Of a DNA stretch of 64,000 nt, positions 34,749 to 43,629 are shown in pieces. Position 1 is the stretch's first letter. Each line of letters starts with the position of its first letter. Position numbers and translations under genes: made by a program. The notes below the pieces were generated by a model. That model saw only the letters and a list, made by a program, of their open reading frames with translations, did not search any database and had not been told where the DNA came from. The stretch spans positions 1-64,000 of the forward strand of contig CAMPHR010000002.1 in NCBI GenBank assembly GCA_946886075.1, written 5' to 3'. The DNA is from an uncultured Novosphingobium sp. (GTDB lineage: Bacteria; Pseudomonadota; Alphaproteobacteria; Sphingomonadales; Sphingomonadaceae).

Positions 34749-35687
34749 TCAGAATGTCGCGAGCGCAGCTTCGATGTCGTCCATGGTGATGACGCTGCGG
34801 ACGGTGGCGTCGGGGGCGATGCGCTTGACCATGGGGCCGAGCACCTTGCCGCCGAGTTCGATGAACTCGGTCACGCCCGCTTCCCACATGGCGGCGACGG
34901 ACTCGCGCCAGCGGACGCGGCCGGTTACCTGTTCGACTAGGCGGCGCTTGATTTCTTCCGGGTCCGCGATGGGCGCGGCGAGGACGTTGGCATAGACGGG
35001 GAGCAGCGGCGTGTTGATCATGGCCTTAGCCAGGGCCTCGTCCATCGCTTCGGCGGCGGGCTGCATGAGCGGGCAGTGGAAGGGTGCGGAGACCGGGAGC
35101 AGAACGCCGCGCTTGATGCCATGGTCCTTGACCAGCACCACGGCGCGTTCGACGGCGCCGCGATGACCGGAAATCACCACCTGAGTGGGATCATTGTCGT
35201 TGGCGACGGTGCACACTTCGCCTTCCGCCGCGGCGTCAGCCAAGCTTTGCGCCTTTTCGATGTCCGCGCCGAGCAGGGCCGCCATCGCGCCCTCTCCCAC
35301 CGGGACGGCGGCCTGCATGGCCTGACCGCGCAGCTTAAGGAGGCGCGAGGTCGTGCCGATGTCGAAGGCTTCGGCGGCACACAAGGCACTATATTCGCCA
35401 AGGCTGTGCCCGGCGACGAAATCGCCCTTTTCCGCCAGCGAGAAGCCGCCTTCGCGCTGCATCACCCGCAGGGTGGCGAGAGCGTTGGCCATGATCGCGG
35501 GCTGTGCATTTTCCGTGAGGGTCAGGTCGCTTTCCGGACCTTCTACCATGATGCGGAACAAATGCTGCGACAGGGCGTCATCGACCTCCTGAAACAGTTC
35601 CTTCGCGGCCGGGCTCGCATCGGCCAACGCCTTCCCCATGCCAACCGACTGGCTGCCTTGGCCCGGAAACAGAAATGCCCTCATCAT
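34749..35687 (-). CDS. fabD: malonyl-CoA:ACP transacylase
   Basis: Loads malonate onto ACP. The 312-residue enzyme begins MMRAFLFPGQGSQSVGMG and has the nucleophile Ser95 in GHSLGEYSAL, plus VSAPFHCPLM with the partner histidine. GAGGGTG precedes the start. It is the first gene of the minus-strand fab cluster (fabD-fabG-acpP-fabF-mltG). A 147-bp gap separates it from the divergent efflux operon. Confidence 0.96.
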   Translation of the reverse strand: MMRAFLFPGQGSQSVGMGKALADASPAAKELFQEVDDALSQHLFRIMVEGPESDLTLTENAQPAIMANALATLRVMQREGGFSLAEKGDFVAGHSLGEYSALCAAEAFDIGTTSRLLKLRGQAMQAAVPVGEGAMAALLGADIEKAQSLADAAAEGEVCTVANDNDPTQVVISGHRGAVERAVVLVKDHGIKRGVLLPVSAPFHCPLMQPAAEAMDEALAKAMINTPLLPVYANVLAAPIADPEEIKRRLVEQVTGRVRWRESVAAMWEAGVTEFIELGGKVLGPMVKRIAPDATVRSVITMDDIEAALATF

Positions 35688-35834
35688 TCACCCTCTGATG
35701 CAAGACGCCCATGACAAGCGCCGTTTTTCAACATCGTTACACTTTGAGACACAAATGCCATTGAGACATCAGGCCCCTTTCGGCAGTTTTCCTGACTGGA
35801 CCGCCTCAACCCCCAAGGTGGCGTCCCTTTAACG

Positions 35835-37304
35835 ATGACGGAGTGCAAGGAAAAGGTGCGATATCGCATTGGCTGGATCGGCGGGATGGCGGCGACGCTA
35901 TCGGCATGCGCGGCGGGGCCTAATTACCGGGCACCGCAACCGGCCGCGTTGGGCGTTCCGACCGCCTATTATACGGCACCGGCGGGCAGGGCGCTCACTG
36001 AAGCGGAGCTTGCCAGTTGGTGGACCCGGCTCAATGATCCGGTGCTTGCCGGGCTGATCGATCAGGCGGTGTCCAGCAATTTGGACATCGTGCAGGCGCA
36101 GGCGCGGCTGCGTCAGGCGCGAGAGTCGCTGGTGCAGGCGCGGGCGGCGTTCCTGCCGCAGGTTAATGCGTCGGGTTCCGGCGGGCGGAACTATTCCAAT
36201 CGCGGCGGCGGTACGCGGGTGATCGACGGCAACGTCGTGTCGACCGGGTCGGACAGGTGGAGCAGCAGCTACTCGCTGGGTGCGAATGCGAGTTGGCAGA
36301 TCGACCTGTTTGGCGAACTGTCTCGGTCGGCCGAAGCGGCACGCGCGGACCTTGCCGCGTCCGGTTATGACCTTGCCAATGTGCGGATGACCATCATCGC
36401 TGAACTGGTCACCAACTATATTCAGGCGAGGCAGGCGCAGGAGCAGCTACGCATCGCCCGAGAAACGCAGGCGATCCAGCAGGACAATTACAATATCGCC
36501 AACTGGCGGCTTCAGGCGGGACTGGTTTCCTCGCTGGACGAGCAGCAGGCGCGGGCGCAGTTGGCCCAGACTAATGCGGCGATCCCGCAGCTGGAGGCGA
36601 GCCTGCGCGGCAGCCTGAACCGCATCGCCGTGCTGACCGGCCAAGCGCCCGGCGAAGCGACGCGCGCGCTGGAAGCCCCTGCCCCGATCCCGGTTGCTTC
36701 GAGCATGATCGCCATCGGCATTCCGGCCGACACGCTGCGCCAGCGGCCCGATGTGAGGGCGGCTGAACGTGCATTGGCGGCGGCGACGGCACGGATCGGT
36801 GTGGCGCAGGCACAGCTTTACCCCTCGCTCGGGATCAGCGGGAATATCGGCACCAACGCGACCAGCATCAAAAGCCTGTTCGACATCATTACCGGGGGCG
36901 TCTTCGCCAATGTCGCGCAGGTGATCTTCGATGGCGGACGACTTGCTTCGCAGGTGCGATCGCAAAGGGCCGCTACGGATGCCGCCTTCGCCGCGTACAA
37001 GCAGAGCGTGTTGACGGCGCTTGAGGATGTGGAGAATGCCATGGCGTCGCTGAACAGCGCCCGGCAGCGCAAGGCCGAGTTCGCCACCGCATTCGATGCG
37101 TCGAACAATGCCGCTCTGCTGGCGCGCAGCCAGTATCAGTCGGGGCTCATAGATTTCCAGACGCTTTCCAACACCGAAACCACGCTGTTGAACGCGCGCA
37201 ACAGCCTTGCCTCCGCGCAAGCCGACGAGGTCCTCGCCATCGCCCAGCTGTACAATGCGCTGGGTGGCGGCTGGCAGAACATGGACAACCGCCCCAATGA
37301 GTGA
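35835..37304 (+). CDS. outer-membrane efflux factor (NodT/TolC family lipoprotein)
   Basis: Outer-membrane channel of a tripartite efflux system, 489 residues. The N terminus MTECKEKVRYRIGWIGGMAATLSACAAG has a lipobox LSAC, then GPNYRAP typical of NodT-family factors. Two repeated OEP domains follow, with long helices rich in Gln/Ala/Arg (AQARLRQARESLVQARAAFLPQ and the later RIGVAQAQLYPSLGISGN). A GTG at 35856 preceded by AAGGAAAAG would give an equally good, shorter signal and may be the true start. The stop overlaps the start of the adaptor gene by 8 bp. Confidence 0.92.
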   Translation: MTECKEKVRYRIGWIGGMAATLSACAAGPNYRAPQPAALGVPTAYYTAPAGRALTEAELASWWTRLNDPVLAGLIDQAVSSNLDIVQAQARLRQARESLVQARAAFLPQVNASGSGGRNYSNRGGGTRVIDGNVVSTGSDRWSSSYSLGANASWQIDLFGELSRSAEAARADLAASGYDLANVRMTIIAELVTNYIQARQAQEQLRIARETQAIQQDNYNIANWRLQAGLVSSLDEQQARAQLAQTNAAIPQLEASLRGSLNRIAVLTGQAPGEATRALEAPAPIPVASSMIAIGIPADTLRQRPDVRAAERALAAATARIGVAQAQLYPSLGISGNIGTNATSIKSLFDIITGGVFANVAQVIFDGGRLASQVRSQRAATDAAFAAYKQSVLTALEDVENAMASLNSARQRKAEFATAFDASNNAALLARSQYQSGLIDFQTLSNTETTLLNARNSLASAQADEVLAIAQLYNALGGGWQNMDNRPNE

Positions 37305-38736
37305 AGATGTGAGCACGGATAAGGACCTGGATGAATTTCTCGGCGCGCGCCCTGAACGCCCGTGGCGCAAATGGGTGGTGCGGGGCGCTATCGGGCTGGC
37401 GCTGCTGATCCTGATCCTGCTGCTCGCGCGTTGCTTCTCTGGCGAGGACAAACCGAACTTCGCCACGCGAGAGGTGCGGCGCGGCGACCTGACGGTAACG
37501 GTATCGGCAACCGGCAATCTGAAGCCGATCAATCAGGTGGATGTGGGGTCCGAACAGTCGGGCAAGATCACGCGCGTCTATGTCGATGTGAATGATCGCG
37601 TAATGAAAGGGCAGCGGCTGGCGGAACTCGACACGCGGCGCTTGGTGGATTCGGTGACCCAGAACCGGGCGCAAGTAGCGGCCTCTCAGGCCAGCGTCAC
37701 ACAGGCGCAGGCGCAAGTTGCGCTGGCCAAGGCGACGCTCGAACGGCAACTGAACGTCTTCCGTCTGTCGGGCGGCCGCGTCCCTGCCAAGACGGAGCTG
37801 GACGCGGCCCGTGCCGATTATCAGTCCGCGATCGGCAATTTGCGAGCGCAGCAGGCGCAGGTCAGCGTGTCGCGGGCTCAGCTTGCGACGGCGCAGACCA
37901 ACCTGTCGATCGCCCAGATCGTGTCGCCGGTGACCGGCGTCGTCCTGTCGCGCGACATCGAGCCCGGGCAGACGGTGGCGGCTTCCTTCAATGCCCCGGT
38001 GCTGTTCACCATCGCCGAAGACCTGACCAAGATGGAGGTGGAGGTCGCGGTGGACGAGGCCGATGTCGGCCAGGTGAAGGAAGGCCAGGCGGCGACTTTC
38101 GCCGTCGATGCCTTTCCGGGCCGCAGCTTCCCCGCTCGGGTGACGCGGGTCAATGTCGGCTCCAACGCTTCGAGCAGTTCCTCCTCATCCTCCTCTTCGG
38201 GCAGCAGCACGGCCGCCAGCACTACTGGAACCGTGGTGGCGTACACGGCGGTGCTTGCCGTTGATAACAAGGGGGAGACGCTGCGCCCCGGCATGACCGC
38301 GACTGCCGACATCGTGACGCAGCAGCTGAGCAACGTCCTGCTGGTGCCAAACGCGGCGCTCCGGTTCAAGCCGAACACAGGCGCTGGTCAGGGCGGTGGC
38401 ATCACCAGCCAGATCGTACCCGGCCCTCGCCGCTTCCGCCGTGGCGGCGCCAACCGGCAGGTTAGCTTCGGCATCGGCAGCAGCCAGACGGTCTATGTCG
38501 TGGGCGAAGACGGCAATCCCAAGCCTTTGCAGGTGACCGTCGGCGCCAGTGATGGCGCGCGCACGGCAGTCACGGGCGGCGCGTTGAAGCCGGGCATGCG
38601 GGTCATCACGGGCCAGCTCGCGGCGGGACAGGAGCAGCCTCCCGAAGACAGCTCGAACGGTGGCGGCCAGCGGCGTGACCGTTCCGGCGGCGGCGGTGGC
38701 GAGCCGAGGGGCACCGGGCGGCAGAATGGAAGCTGA
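37297..38736 (+). CDS. periplasmic adaptor of ABC efflux pump (MacA-like)
   Basis: Membrane-fusion protein, 479 residues, linking the ABC transporter to the outer-membrane factor. One N-terminal membrane helix (about 29-47, GLALLILILLLARC), then a biotinyl-lipoyl half (VGSEQSGKITRVYVDVNDRVMKG), an alpha-hairpin of Gln/Ala-rich helices, the second lipoyl half (IVSPVTGVVLSRDIEPGQTV) and beta-barrel strands. Two oddities: a serine-rich insertion (SNASSSSSSSSSSGSS, about 289-304) within the barrel region, and a Gly/Arg-rich C-terminal tail (NGGGQRRDRSGGGGG). The ATG overlaps the upstream stop by 8 bp; the next gene overlaps its end by 11 bp. Confidence 0.92.
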   Translation: MSEDVSTDKDLDEFLGARPERPWRKWVVRGAIGLALLILILLLARCFSGEDKPNFATREVRRGDLTVTVSATGNLKPINQVDVGSEQSGKITRVYVDVNDRVMKGQRLAELDTRRLVDSVTQNRAQVAASQASVTQAQAQVALAKATLERQLNVFRLSGGRVPAKTELDAARADYQSAIGNLRAQQAQVSVSRAQLATAQTNLSIAQIVSPVTGVVLSRDIEPGQTVAASFNAPVLFTIAEDLTKMEVEVAVDEADVGQVKEGQAATFAVDAFPGRSFPARVTRVNVGSNASSSSSSSSSSGSSTAASTTGTVVAYTAVLAVDNKGETLRPGMTATADIVTQQLSNVLLVPNAALRFKPNTGAGQGGGITSQIVPGPRRFRRGGANRQVSFGIGSSQTVYVVGEDGNPKPLQVTVGASDGARTAVTGGALKPGMRVITGQLAAGQEQPPEDSSNGGGQRRDRSGGGGGEPRGTGRQNGS

Positions 38737-39439
38737 CGCAGTGGCTGATCCGATCATTTCCCTGCGCGGCGTGACCAAAGTCTATGGTTCCGGCCCTACC
38801 GCCTTTCAGGCGCTCAAGGGCATCGACCTTGATATCGAGGAAGGGGATTTCGTGGCAGTCATGGGGCCTTCTGGTTCCGGCAAATCGACCACGATGAACA
38901 TCCTTGGCTGTCTGGACGTGCCGAGTGGCGGTGAGTTCCTGTTCAAGGGACGCCATGTCGAAACGCTCGACCGCGACCAGCGGGCGCTGCTCCGCCGCCG
39001 CTACCTGGGCTTTGTGTTCCAGGGGTTCAACCTGCTTTCCCGCACGTCCGCGCTTGAGAATGTCGAGCTGCCCCTCCTCTATCGGGGGGAGGACAAGAAG
39101 GCGCGGTATGACGCGGGCATGGCTGCCCTGGACAAGGTGGGACTTAAGGAATGGTGGGACCATACGCCCGCCGAACTGTCCGGCGGACAGCAGCAGCGCG
39201 TCGCCATTGCGCGTGCGATCGTGACGCAGCCTGCCGTCCTGTTGGCGGACGAACCTACCGGCAACCTTGATTCGGAGCGATCGATCGAGATCATGGAGCT
39301 GCTGATCGACCTTAACAGGAATAGCGGCATAACCGTGCTGATGGTGACGCATGAGCCCGAAATGGCCGCTTATGCGCGCACGGTCGTGCACTTCAAGGAC
39401 GGGCTGGTGGAACGGATCGATGAGGGGGTGAAGGCGTGA
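38726..39439 (+). CDS. ABC transporter ATPase of MacB/LolD type
   Basis: A 237-residue ATPase subunit of a MacB-like exporter. Walker A is GPSGSGKST, the Q-loop FVFQGFNLL, the ABC signature LSGGQQQRVAIARA and Walker B VLLADEPTGNLDS, with the switch His in VTHEPEM. It is separate from its permease, unlike fused Escherichia coli MacB. The ATG at 38726 lies 11 bp inside the adaptor gene; a longer frame from 38660 would overlap it more. Confidence 0.94.
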   Translation: MEADAVADPIISLRGVTKVYGSGPTAFQALKGIDLDIEEGDFVAVMGPSGSGKSTTMNILGCLDVPSGGEFLFKGRHVETLDRDQRALLRRRYLGFVFQGFNLLSRTSALENVELPLLYRGEDKKARYDAGMAALDKVGLKEWWDHTPAELSGGQQQRVAIARAIVTQPAVLLADEPTGNLDSERSIEIMELLIDLNRNSGITVLMVTHEPEMAAYARTVVHFKDGLVERIDEGVKA

Positions 39440-39527
39440 AGATGGCGCACACCCCTCTCCAAGTCCGCCCAGTTGCTGAAGCAGCAAGGCTTCCTATCCT
39501 TTTCCCCGAAGCGGCGAGGAGAAGAGG

Positions 39528-40733
39528 ATGCTAGGCACCACCATCATCCTCGCTTTCCGGGCTATCAACCGGCACAAGCTGCGCAGCTTCCTGACGACAC
39601 TGGGCATCATCATCGGCGTGGCGGCGGTGGTCACGATGGTGACGCTGGGCAATGGCGCGACGGCGGCGGTGCGGGAGCAGATCAGTTCGCTCGGCGCCAA
39701 TGTGTTGCAGCTGCGGCCGGGGCAAGGCTTTGGCCGTGGCGGCGGCGGGCCAAGGCCGCCCGATTTCAAGCCAGCGGACGTGACGGCGATCGAGAACCAG
39801 CTGACCGGAGTGCGCGCCGTTGCGCCGCTGGTGCAGTCCAGCGGTACCGCCATCTATGAGGGCAGCAACTGGTCAACGACCGTCTATGGCACGACCGCCG
39901 CCTATTTCGAGGTGCAGAGCTGGAAAGCTGACGCGGGCCGCCTCTTCATGCCGGAAGAGGAAGAGGCCGGCAAAGCCGTCTGCATCATCGGCAATACGGT
40001 GCGCACGAACCTGTTCCAGGGGAGCGATCCAACGGGCAAACGCCTGCGTATCAAGGGCGTGTCCTGTCAGGTGATCGGCGCGCTGGCAACGCGCGGTCAG
40101 GGCGGCTTTGGCGATCAGGACGATGTCGTGGTAATGCCGATCAAGTTCGTCCAGCGTCGCTTTACGGGGGACCGCGACATCAGCCAGATCATGGTCGCGG
40201 TGGACGACGCCTATGACACCTCCACGGTGCAGGCGAGCCTGGAAGAACTGATGCGCGAGCGGCGCAAGGTGAAGCCGGGCGCCGAAGATAATTTCAACGT
40301 CTTCGACACCAAGCAGATCAGCGACACGCTGACGGGCACGACGACCATACTGACCCAGATCGTGGCGGCGGTGGCGGCCATTTCGCTGCTGGTGGGCGGG
40401 ATCGGCATCATGAACATCATGCTCGTTTCGGTGACGGAGCGCACGCGGGAGATCGGCATCCGCCTCGCCATAGGCGCGGTCGCGCGGGAGGTGCTGATGC
40501 AATTTCTGGTGGAGGCGATCGTGCTGTCCTGCCTGGGCGGACTGATCGGGCTGATCCTCGCGCTGGTCGCGTCGGTCGCGATCGCTCCGCTGATGCAGGT
40601 GCCTTTCATCTTCGATGTGAAGGTGAACATGATCGCTTTCCTCTTTTCAGCGGCGATCGGGGTGGTCTTCGGCTATTTCCCGGCGCGGCGGGCGGCGGCG
40701 CTCAATCCGATCGACGCCCTGCGGCACGAATAA
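39528..40733 (+). CDS. ABC transporter permease (MacB/FtsX family)
   Basis: A 401-residue integral membrane protein. One N-terminal helix (TTLGIIIGVAAVVTMV, about 21-42), a large MacB_PCD periplasmic domain (about 45-260), and a C-terminal FtsX block of three helices starting TTTILTQIVAAVAAISLLVGGIG. NIMLVSVTERTREIGIRLAIGA is the hallmark cytoplasmic loop of MacB-type mechanotransmission exporters. It completes the four-gene efflux unit (channel, adaptor, ATPase, permease), probably exporting a drug, lipid or siderophore-like substrate from the periplasm. GAGGAGAAGAGG precedes the ATG. Confidence 0.94.
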   Translation: MLGTTIILAFRAINRHKLRSFLTTLGIIIGVAAVVTMVTLGNGATAAVREQISSLGANVLQLRPGQGFGRGGGGPRPPDFKPADVTAIENQLTGVRAVAPLVQSSGTAIYEGSNWSTTVYGTTAAYFEVQSWKADAGRLFMPEEEEAGKAVCIIGNTVRTNLFQGSDPTGKRLRIKGVSCQVIGALATRGQGGFGDQDDVVVMPIKFVQRRFTGDRDISQIMVAVDDAYDTSTVQASLEELMRERRKVKPGAEDNFNVFDTKQISDTLTGTTTILTQIVAAVAAISLLVGGIGIMNIMLVSVTERTREIGIRLAIGAVAREVLMQFLVEAIVLSCLGGLIGLILALVASVAIAPLMQVPFIFDVKVNMIAFLFSAAIGVVFGYFPARRAAALNPIDALRHE

Positions 40734-40856
40734 GGCTCGTTACAATTTCAGACAGTTGAAACGTCCCGCTGGCACAAGCTTGCGACAAGTCCGGCCTAAA
40801 TCTGTCTTCAACGCCGAAGCAAAGGCGCGACGGATTAAAGCAAAGGAGCAAGTGAG

Positions 40857-41219
40857 ATGATCAAGAAACTGCTGATGAGCCTGGCCGCAACCACGATGGT
40901 CGCAAGCCCGATGGTCGCAGCGCAGGCGCAGGCCGCGCCGCATCGCGAAGTGACCCGCGTCGTGCATCAGGGCCCGCACGGCCGCACAGTCGTCAAGCAG
41001 AAGACGGTCGTGCGCAAGAATGACTATCGCCGCTGGAGTAAGGGCCAGCGCTTCGACCGCCGCTATGCCCGCGATTATCGCGTGATCAACAATTATCGCG
41101 ACTATCGCCTGAACGCCCCGCCGCGCGGCTATCACTGGGTGCGGTCAGGCAATGATGCGGTGCTGGTTGCGCTCACCAGCGGGATCATCGGCGCGGTGAT
41201 TGGCAGCGTAATCCGTTAA
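40857..41219 (+). CDS. RcnB-family periplasmic protein
   Basis: A 120-residue exported protein: signal peptide MIKKLLMSLAATTMVASPMVAAQAQA, then a basic, Tyr/Arg/His-rich mature region and the RcnB-like pattern NNYRDYRLNAPPRGYHWVRSGNDAVLVALTSGII. In Escherichia coli RcnB modulates nickel/cobalt efflux; sphingomonads often carry several paralogues of unknown role. AAAGGAGCAAGTG precedes the ATG. A strong hairpin lies 29 bp after the stop, so it is probably a single-gene message. Confidence 0.8.
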   Translation: MIKKLLMSLAATTMVASPMVAAQAQAAPHREVTRVVHQGPHGRTVVKQKTVVRKNDYRRWSKGQRFDRRYARDYRVINNYRDYRLNAPPRGYHWVRSGNDAVLVALTSGIIGAVIGSVIR

Positions 41220-41247
41220 GTTGCTGGCATCATTCTAAATGGAACAG

Positions 41248-41276
41248 CCCCGGCAAGAGTATCGCTCTTACCGGGG
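41248..41276 (+). terminator. hairpin terminator after the RcnB-like gene
   Basis: CCCCGGCAAGAG-TATCG-CTCTTACCGGGG: a 12-position stem with one C/A mismatch. It is followed only by CGTTCTCT, so the U-tract is weak. Confidence 0.6.
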
Positions 41277-41360
41277 CGTTCTCTGATCTATATCAAACAT
41301 AATATATAAAGCCTTGGGCTGTAGGGCATTCACTGGAAATTGATTATGCCAGGAAGCACC

Positions 41361-41762
41361 ATGTCCTTGTACCAGATCATGTATATCAGCAGCGCAACCG
41401 GTGATGTTTCAGGTTCCCAGTGCGCGACGATCGCTCACACCGCAGCGCAGAAGAACAGCAGCCAGGACGTGACCGGCCTACTGCTCTACAATGGCAAGCG
41501 CTTCCTCCAGGTACTCGAAGGGCCGAGGGAGAATGTCGAGCGGATCTATGAGCGCATTGGCCGGGACGGCAGGCATCGCGCGCTCGTCATGTTGCGCAAG
41601 CAGGACATCGACGCCCGCGAATTCGGCGATTGGGGCATGGCCTATGACGATGCGGCGCGTCCATCGTCGAACCTGAAGAGCAAGGTCGCCGCCCTGCTCG
41701 AACAGGCTGGACCCTCCACCCGAGCGCATTTCATCGGCACGGCCGAGATGCACCGCGGCTGA
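41361..41762 (+). CDS. BLUF-domain blue-light sensor protein
   Basis: A 133-residue single-domain BLUF (blue light using FAD) protein. All key positions are present at the exact family spacing: Tyr8 and Gln50 (light-switched hydrogen-bond network), Asn32 (flavin contact), Trp91 and Met93 in GDWGMAY. LLLYNGKRFLQVLEGP is the core strand-helix. No output domain is fused, so it must signal by protein contact; the last 35 residues are helical. AGGAAGCACC lies directly before the ATG at 41361; the frame is open from 41340. There is no obvious partner beside it. Confidence 0.92.
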   Translation: MSLYQIMYISSATGDVSGSQCATIAHTAAQKNSSQDVTGLLLYNGKRFLQVLEGPRENVERIYERIGRDGRHRALVMLRKQDIDAREFGDWGMAYDDAARPSSNLKSKVAALLEQAGPSTRAHFIGTAEMHRG

Positions 41763-41923
41763 GAAGTCCTCCTTGCCAAGCTGGCGCATTTCCGCCATAG
41801 GCGCCGCTTCGCGTGGGCCGGGGTGACTCGGGCAGCGCGCGAAAGAATGCTTGAGACGACAGCCGGAGGGGCGTTCCACATGGGGTGGGCGTCAGCGATC
41901 GGCCAACAGATGAGGCAATACCC

Positions 41924-42328
41924 ATGGCTCTTTACGAGCATGTGTTCCTTGCGCGCCAGGACCTGGCACAGGCGCAGGTGGACGCGCTGGCGGAAACCGC
42001 CACCAAGATCGTCGAGGATAATGCTGGCAAGGTGACCAAGGTGGAAACCTGGGGCCTGCGCAGCCTCGCCTACAAGATCGCCAAGAACCGCAAGGCTCAT
42101 TATGTGATGCTGAACATCGACGCCCCCGCTGGTGTCGTTGCGGAACTGGAGCGCCAGACGCAGATCAACGAAGACATCATCCGCTACATGACCGTCAAGG
42201 TCGATGAGCTGGAAACCGGCCCGTCGGTGATGATGCGCAAGCAGGAACGCGCCGAGCGTGGCCCGCGCGGTGATCGTGGCGACCGTGGCCCGCGCCGCGA
42301 GCGCGAAGAAGCCCCGGCTGGCGAATAA
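41924..42328 (+). CDS. rpsF: 30S ribosomal protein S6
   Basis: A 134-residue S6 starting [14 protein letters not shown], with the family core [30 protein letters not shown]. The C-terminal tail is charged and repetitive ([14 protein letters not shown]), unlike the Glu-tail of Escherichia coli S6. It pairs with S18 in the 30S platform. It is the first gene of rpsF-rpsR-rplI. The ATG at 41924 follows GAGG; the 161-bp leader might hold an S6:S18 autoregulatory site, but I cannot identify one. Confidence 0.97.
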   Translation: MALYEHVFLARQDLAQAQVDALAETATKIVEDNAGKVTKVETWGLRSLAYKIAKNRKAHYVMLNIDAPAGVVAELERQTQINEDIIRYMTVKVDELETGPSVMMRKQERAERGPRGDRGDRGPRREREEAPAGE

Positions 42329-42341
42329 GGAGATCTGAACA

Positions 42342-42566
42342 ATGGCACGCCCGTTTTTCCGCCGCCGCAAGAGCTGCCCCTTCGCCGCCAAGGATGCGCC
42401 GAAGATTGATTACAAGGACGTTCGTCTGCTGCAGGGCTTCGTGTCCGAGCGCGGCAAGATCGTCCCCAGCCGCATCACGGCTGTATCCGCCAAGAAGCAG
42501 CGTGAGCTGGCCCAGGCCATCAAGCGCGCCCGTCACCTGGGCCTACTGCCCTACATCGTGAAGTAA
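42342..42566 (+). CDS. rpsR: 30S ribosomal protein S18
   Basis: A basic 74-residue protein, [20 protein letters not shown], with [29 protein letters not shown] as the conserved S18 core. It binds S6 in the small subunit. It lies 13 bp after rpsF and 13 bp before rplI, with an AAGGAGATC ribosome site. Confidence 0.98.
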   Translation: MARPFFRRRKSCPFAAKDAPKIDYKDVRLLQGFVSERGKIVPSRITAVSAKKQRELAQAIKRARHLGLLPYIVK

Positions 42567-42579
42567 GGGAGAAAGACCC

Positions 42580-43176
42580 ATGGAAATCATTCTCCTTGAG
42601 CGCATCGAAAAGCTGGGCGCCATCGGTGACGTCGTCACGGTGAAGGACGGTTACGCACGTAACTTCCTGCTGCCCAACAAGAAGGCGCTGCGTTCGAACG
42701 CCGCCAACAAGAAGGTGTTCGAAGCCAACCGCGCGAAGATCGAAGCCGACAACGCCGCCCGCCGTGGCGACGCTGAAAAGGCTGCCGAAAGCGTCAACGG
42801 CAAGCAGATCGTCCTGATCCGCCAGTCGTCCAACGCCGGTCACCTTTATGGTTCGGTCGCCGTGCGTGACGTCGTCGAAGCTCTGCACGCCGATGGCGTC
42901 ACCAACGTCACCAAGGCGATGGTCGTGCTGGAACGCCCGATCAAGACCCTGGGCGTGTTCGACGTCAAGGTCGCGCTGCACCCCGAAGTCGTCACCGTCA
43001 TCACGGTGAACGTCGCCCGTTCGCCTGAAGAGGCCGAACTGCAGGCGCAGGGCGTCGACGTGATGGCCGACCTGTTCGAAAAGGACGAGAGCGGCTTCAC
43101 CGAAGATTATGATCCGAATGCTGAACCCGGCGAAATCGCCGCTGAAGCTGAAGAAGCTCCGGCCGAAGAAGCCTGA
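42580..43176 (+). CDS. rplI: 50S ribosomal protein L9
   Basis: A 198-residue L9. The N-terminal domain reads MEIILLERIEKLGAIGDVVTVKDGYARNFLLP, followed by the long connecting helix and the C-terminal rRNA-binding domain. An extra acidic, Ala/Glu-rich tail of about 35 residues (EPGEIAAEAEEAPAEEA) is beyond the usual 150-residue length, as seen in other alphaproteobacteria. It ends the operon; a 9-bp GC stem with a T6 run follows. Confidence 0.97.
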   Translation: MEIILLERIEKLGAIGDVVTVKDGYARNFLLPNKKALRSNAANKKVFEANRAKIEADNAARRGDAEKAAESVNGKQIVLIRQSSNAGHLYGSVAVRDVVEALHADGVTNVTKAMVVLERPIKTLGVFDVKVALHPEVVTVITVNVARSPEEAELQAQGVDVMADLFEKDESGFTEDYDPNAEPGEIAAEAEEAPAEEA

Positions 43177-43200
43177 GTTTTCGCCTCGGACCAAAACAGA

Positions 43201-43228
43201 AAGCCGCCCCTCACCGGGCGGCTTTTTT
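43201..43228 (+). terminator. intrinsic terminator of rpsF-rpsR-rplI
   Basis: AAGCCGCCC-CTCACC... pairs with GGGCGGCTT to give a 9-bp stem closed by a 6-nt loop and followed by T6. This is a textbook Rho-independent terminator 24 bp after the rplI stop. Confidence 0.92.
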
Positions 43229-43314
43229 GTTGGGCGATCATGGTGGCGCGTGGATGCGTTGGCGGGAGGCGCCGAGGCGGGGCGAGCGGCTTGCACATAG
43301 CCATATTATAGCAT

Positions 43315-43410
43315 CCGTTCGGGCTGAGCTTGTCGAAGCCTTGTTCTTCTGGAAAAGAAGTAGGACCGTTGGCTGCGCCGGCTTTCGGCTCGACCGGCTC
43401 AGGGCGAACG
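43315..43410. repeat. palindromic repeat, family A, variant copy
   Basis: Left end CCGTTCGGGCTGAGCTTGTCGAAGCC and right end CGGCTTTCGGCTCGACCGGCTCAGGGCGAACG. The two halves are less complementary than other copies and the centre is longer (96 bp), suggesting two half-elements fused. Confidence 0.65.
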
Positions 43411-43465
43411 TTCGGTAGGTTTGTCGATCTGATGGTGGCGAAGCATCAGAAGGATCAAGCGCTTA

Positions 43466-43592
43466 TCTCCCCTCGCGCAGGCGGGAGGGGCCGGGGGTGG
43501 GCCAGCGCAACACCTCGTATACGCCAGATCGAAGACAAAGCTCGCTGCGCTCGTTGCCCACCCCTAACCCCTCCCGCCTGCGGGAGGGGAAC
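43466..43592. repeat. family D palindromic repeat, double copy
   Basis: CTCCCCTCGCGCAGGCGGGAGGGGCCGGGGGTGGGC at the left and GCCCACCCCTAACCCCTCCCGCCTGCGGGAGGGG at the right face each other around about 55 bp of unique DNA. The same arm occurs alone inside rnr (3235) and in short form at 16185. Confidence 0.75.
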
Positions 43593-43629
43593 TTTTTGAC
43601 CACGAGCCCTGACTGACCCTCTACGCGCT

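Larger units (their letters stand above)
43177..43629. other. 453-bp gene-free region rich in palindromic repeats
   Basis: It holds the rplI terminator, an atypical family A repeat (43315-43410) and a double family D repeat (43466-43592). No gene, RNA or promoter is supported in it. Confidence 0.7.

Noticed and set aside
41763..41923. S6:S18 autoregulatory leader before rpsF
   Set aside because: The position is right, but I could not find a convincing conserved stem with the expected loop; left as untested.
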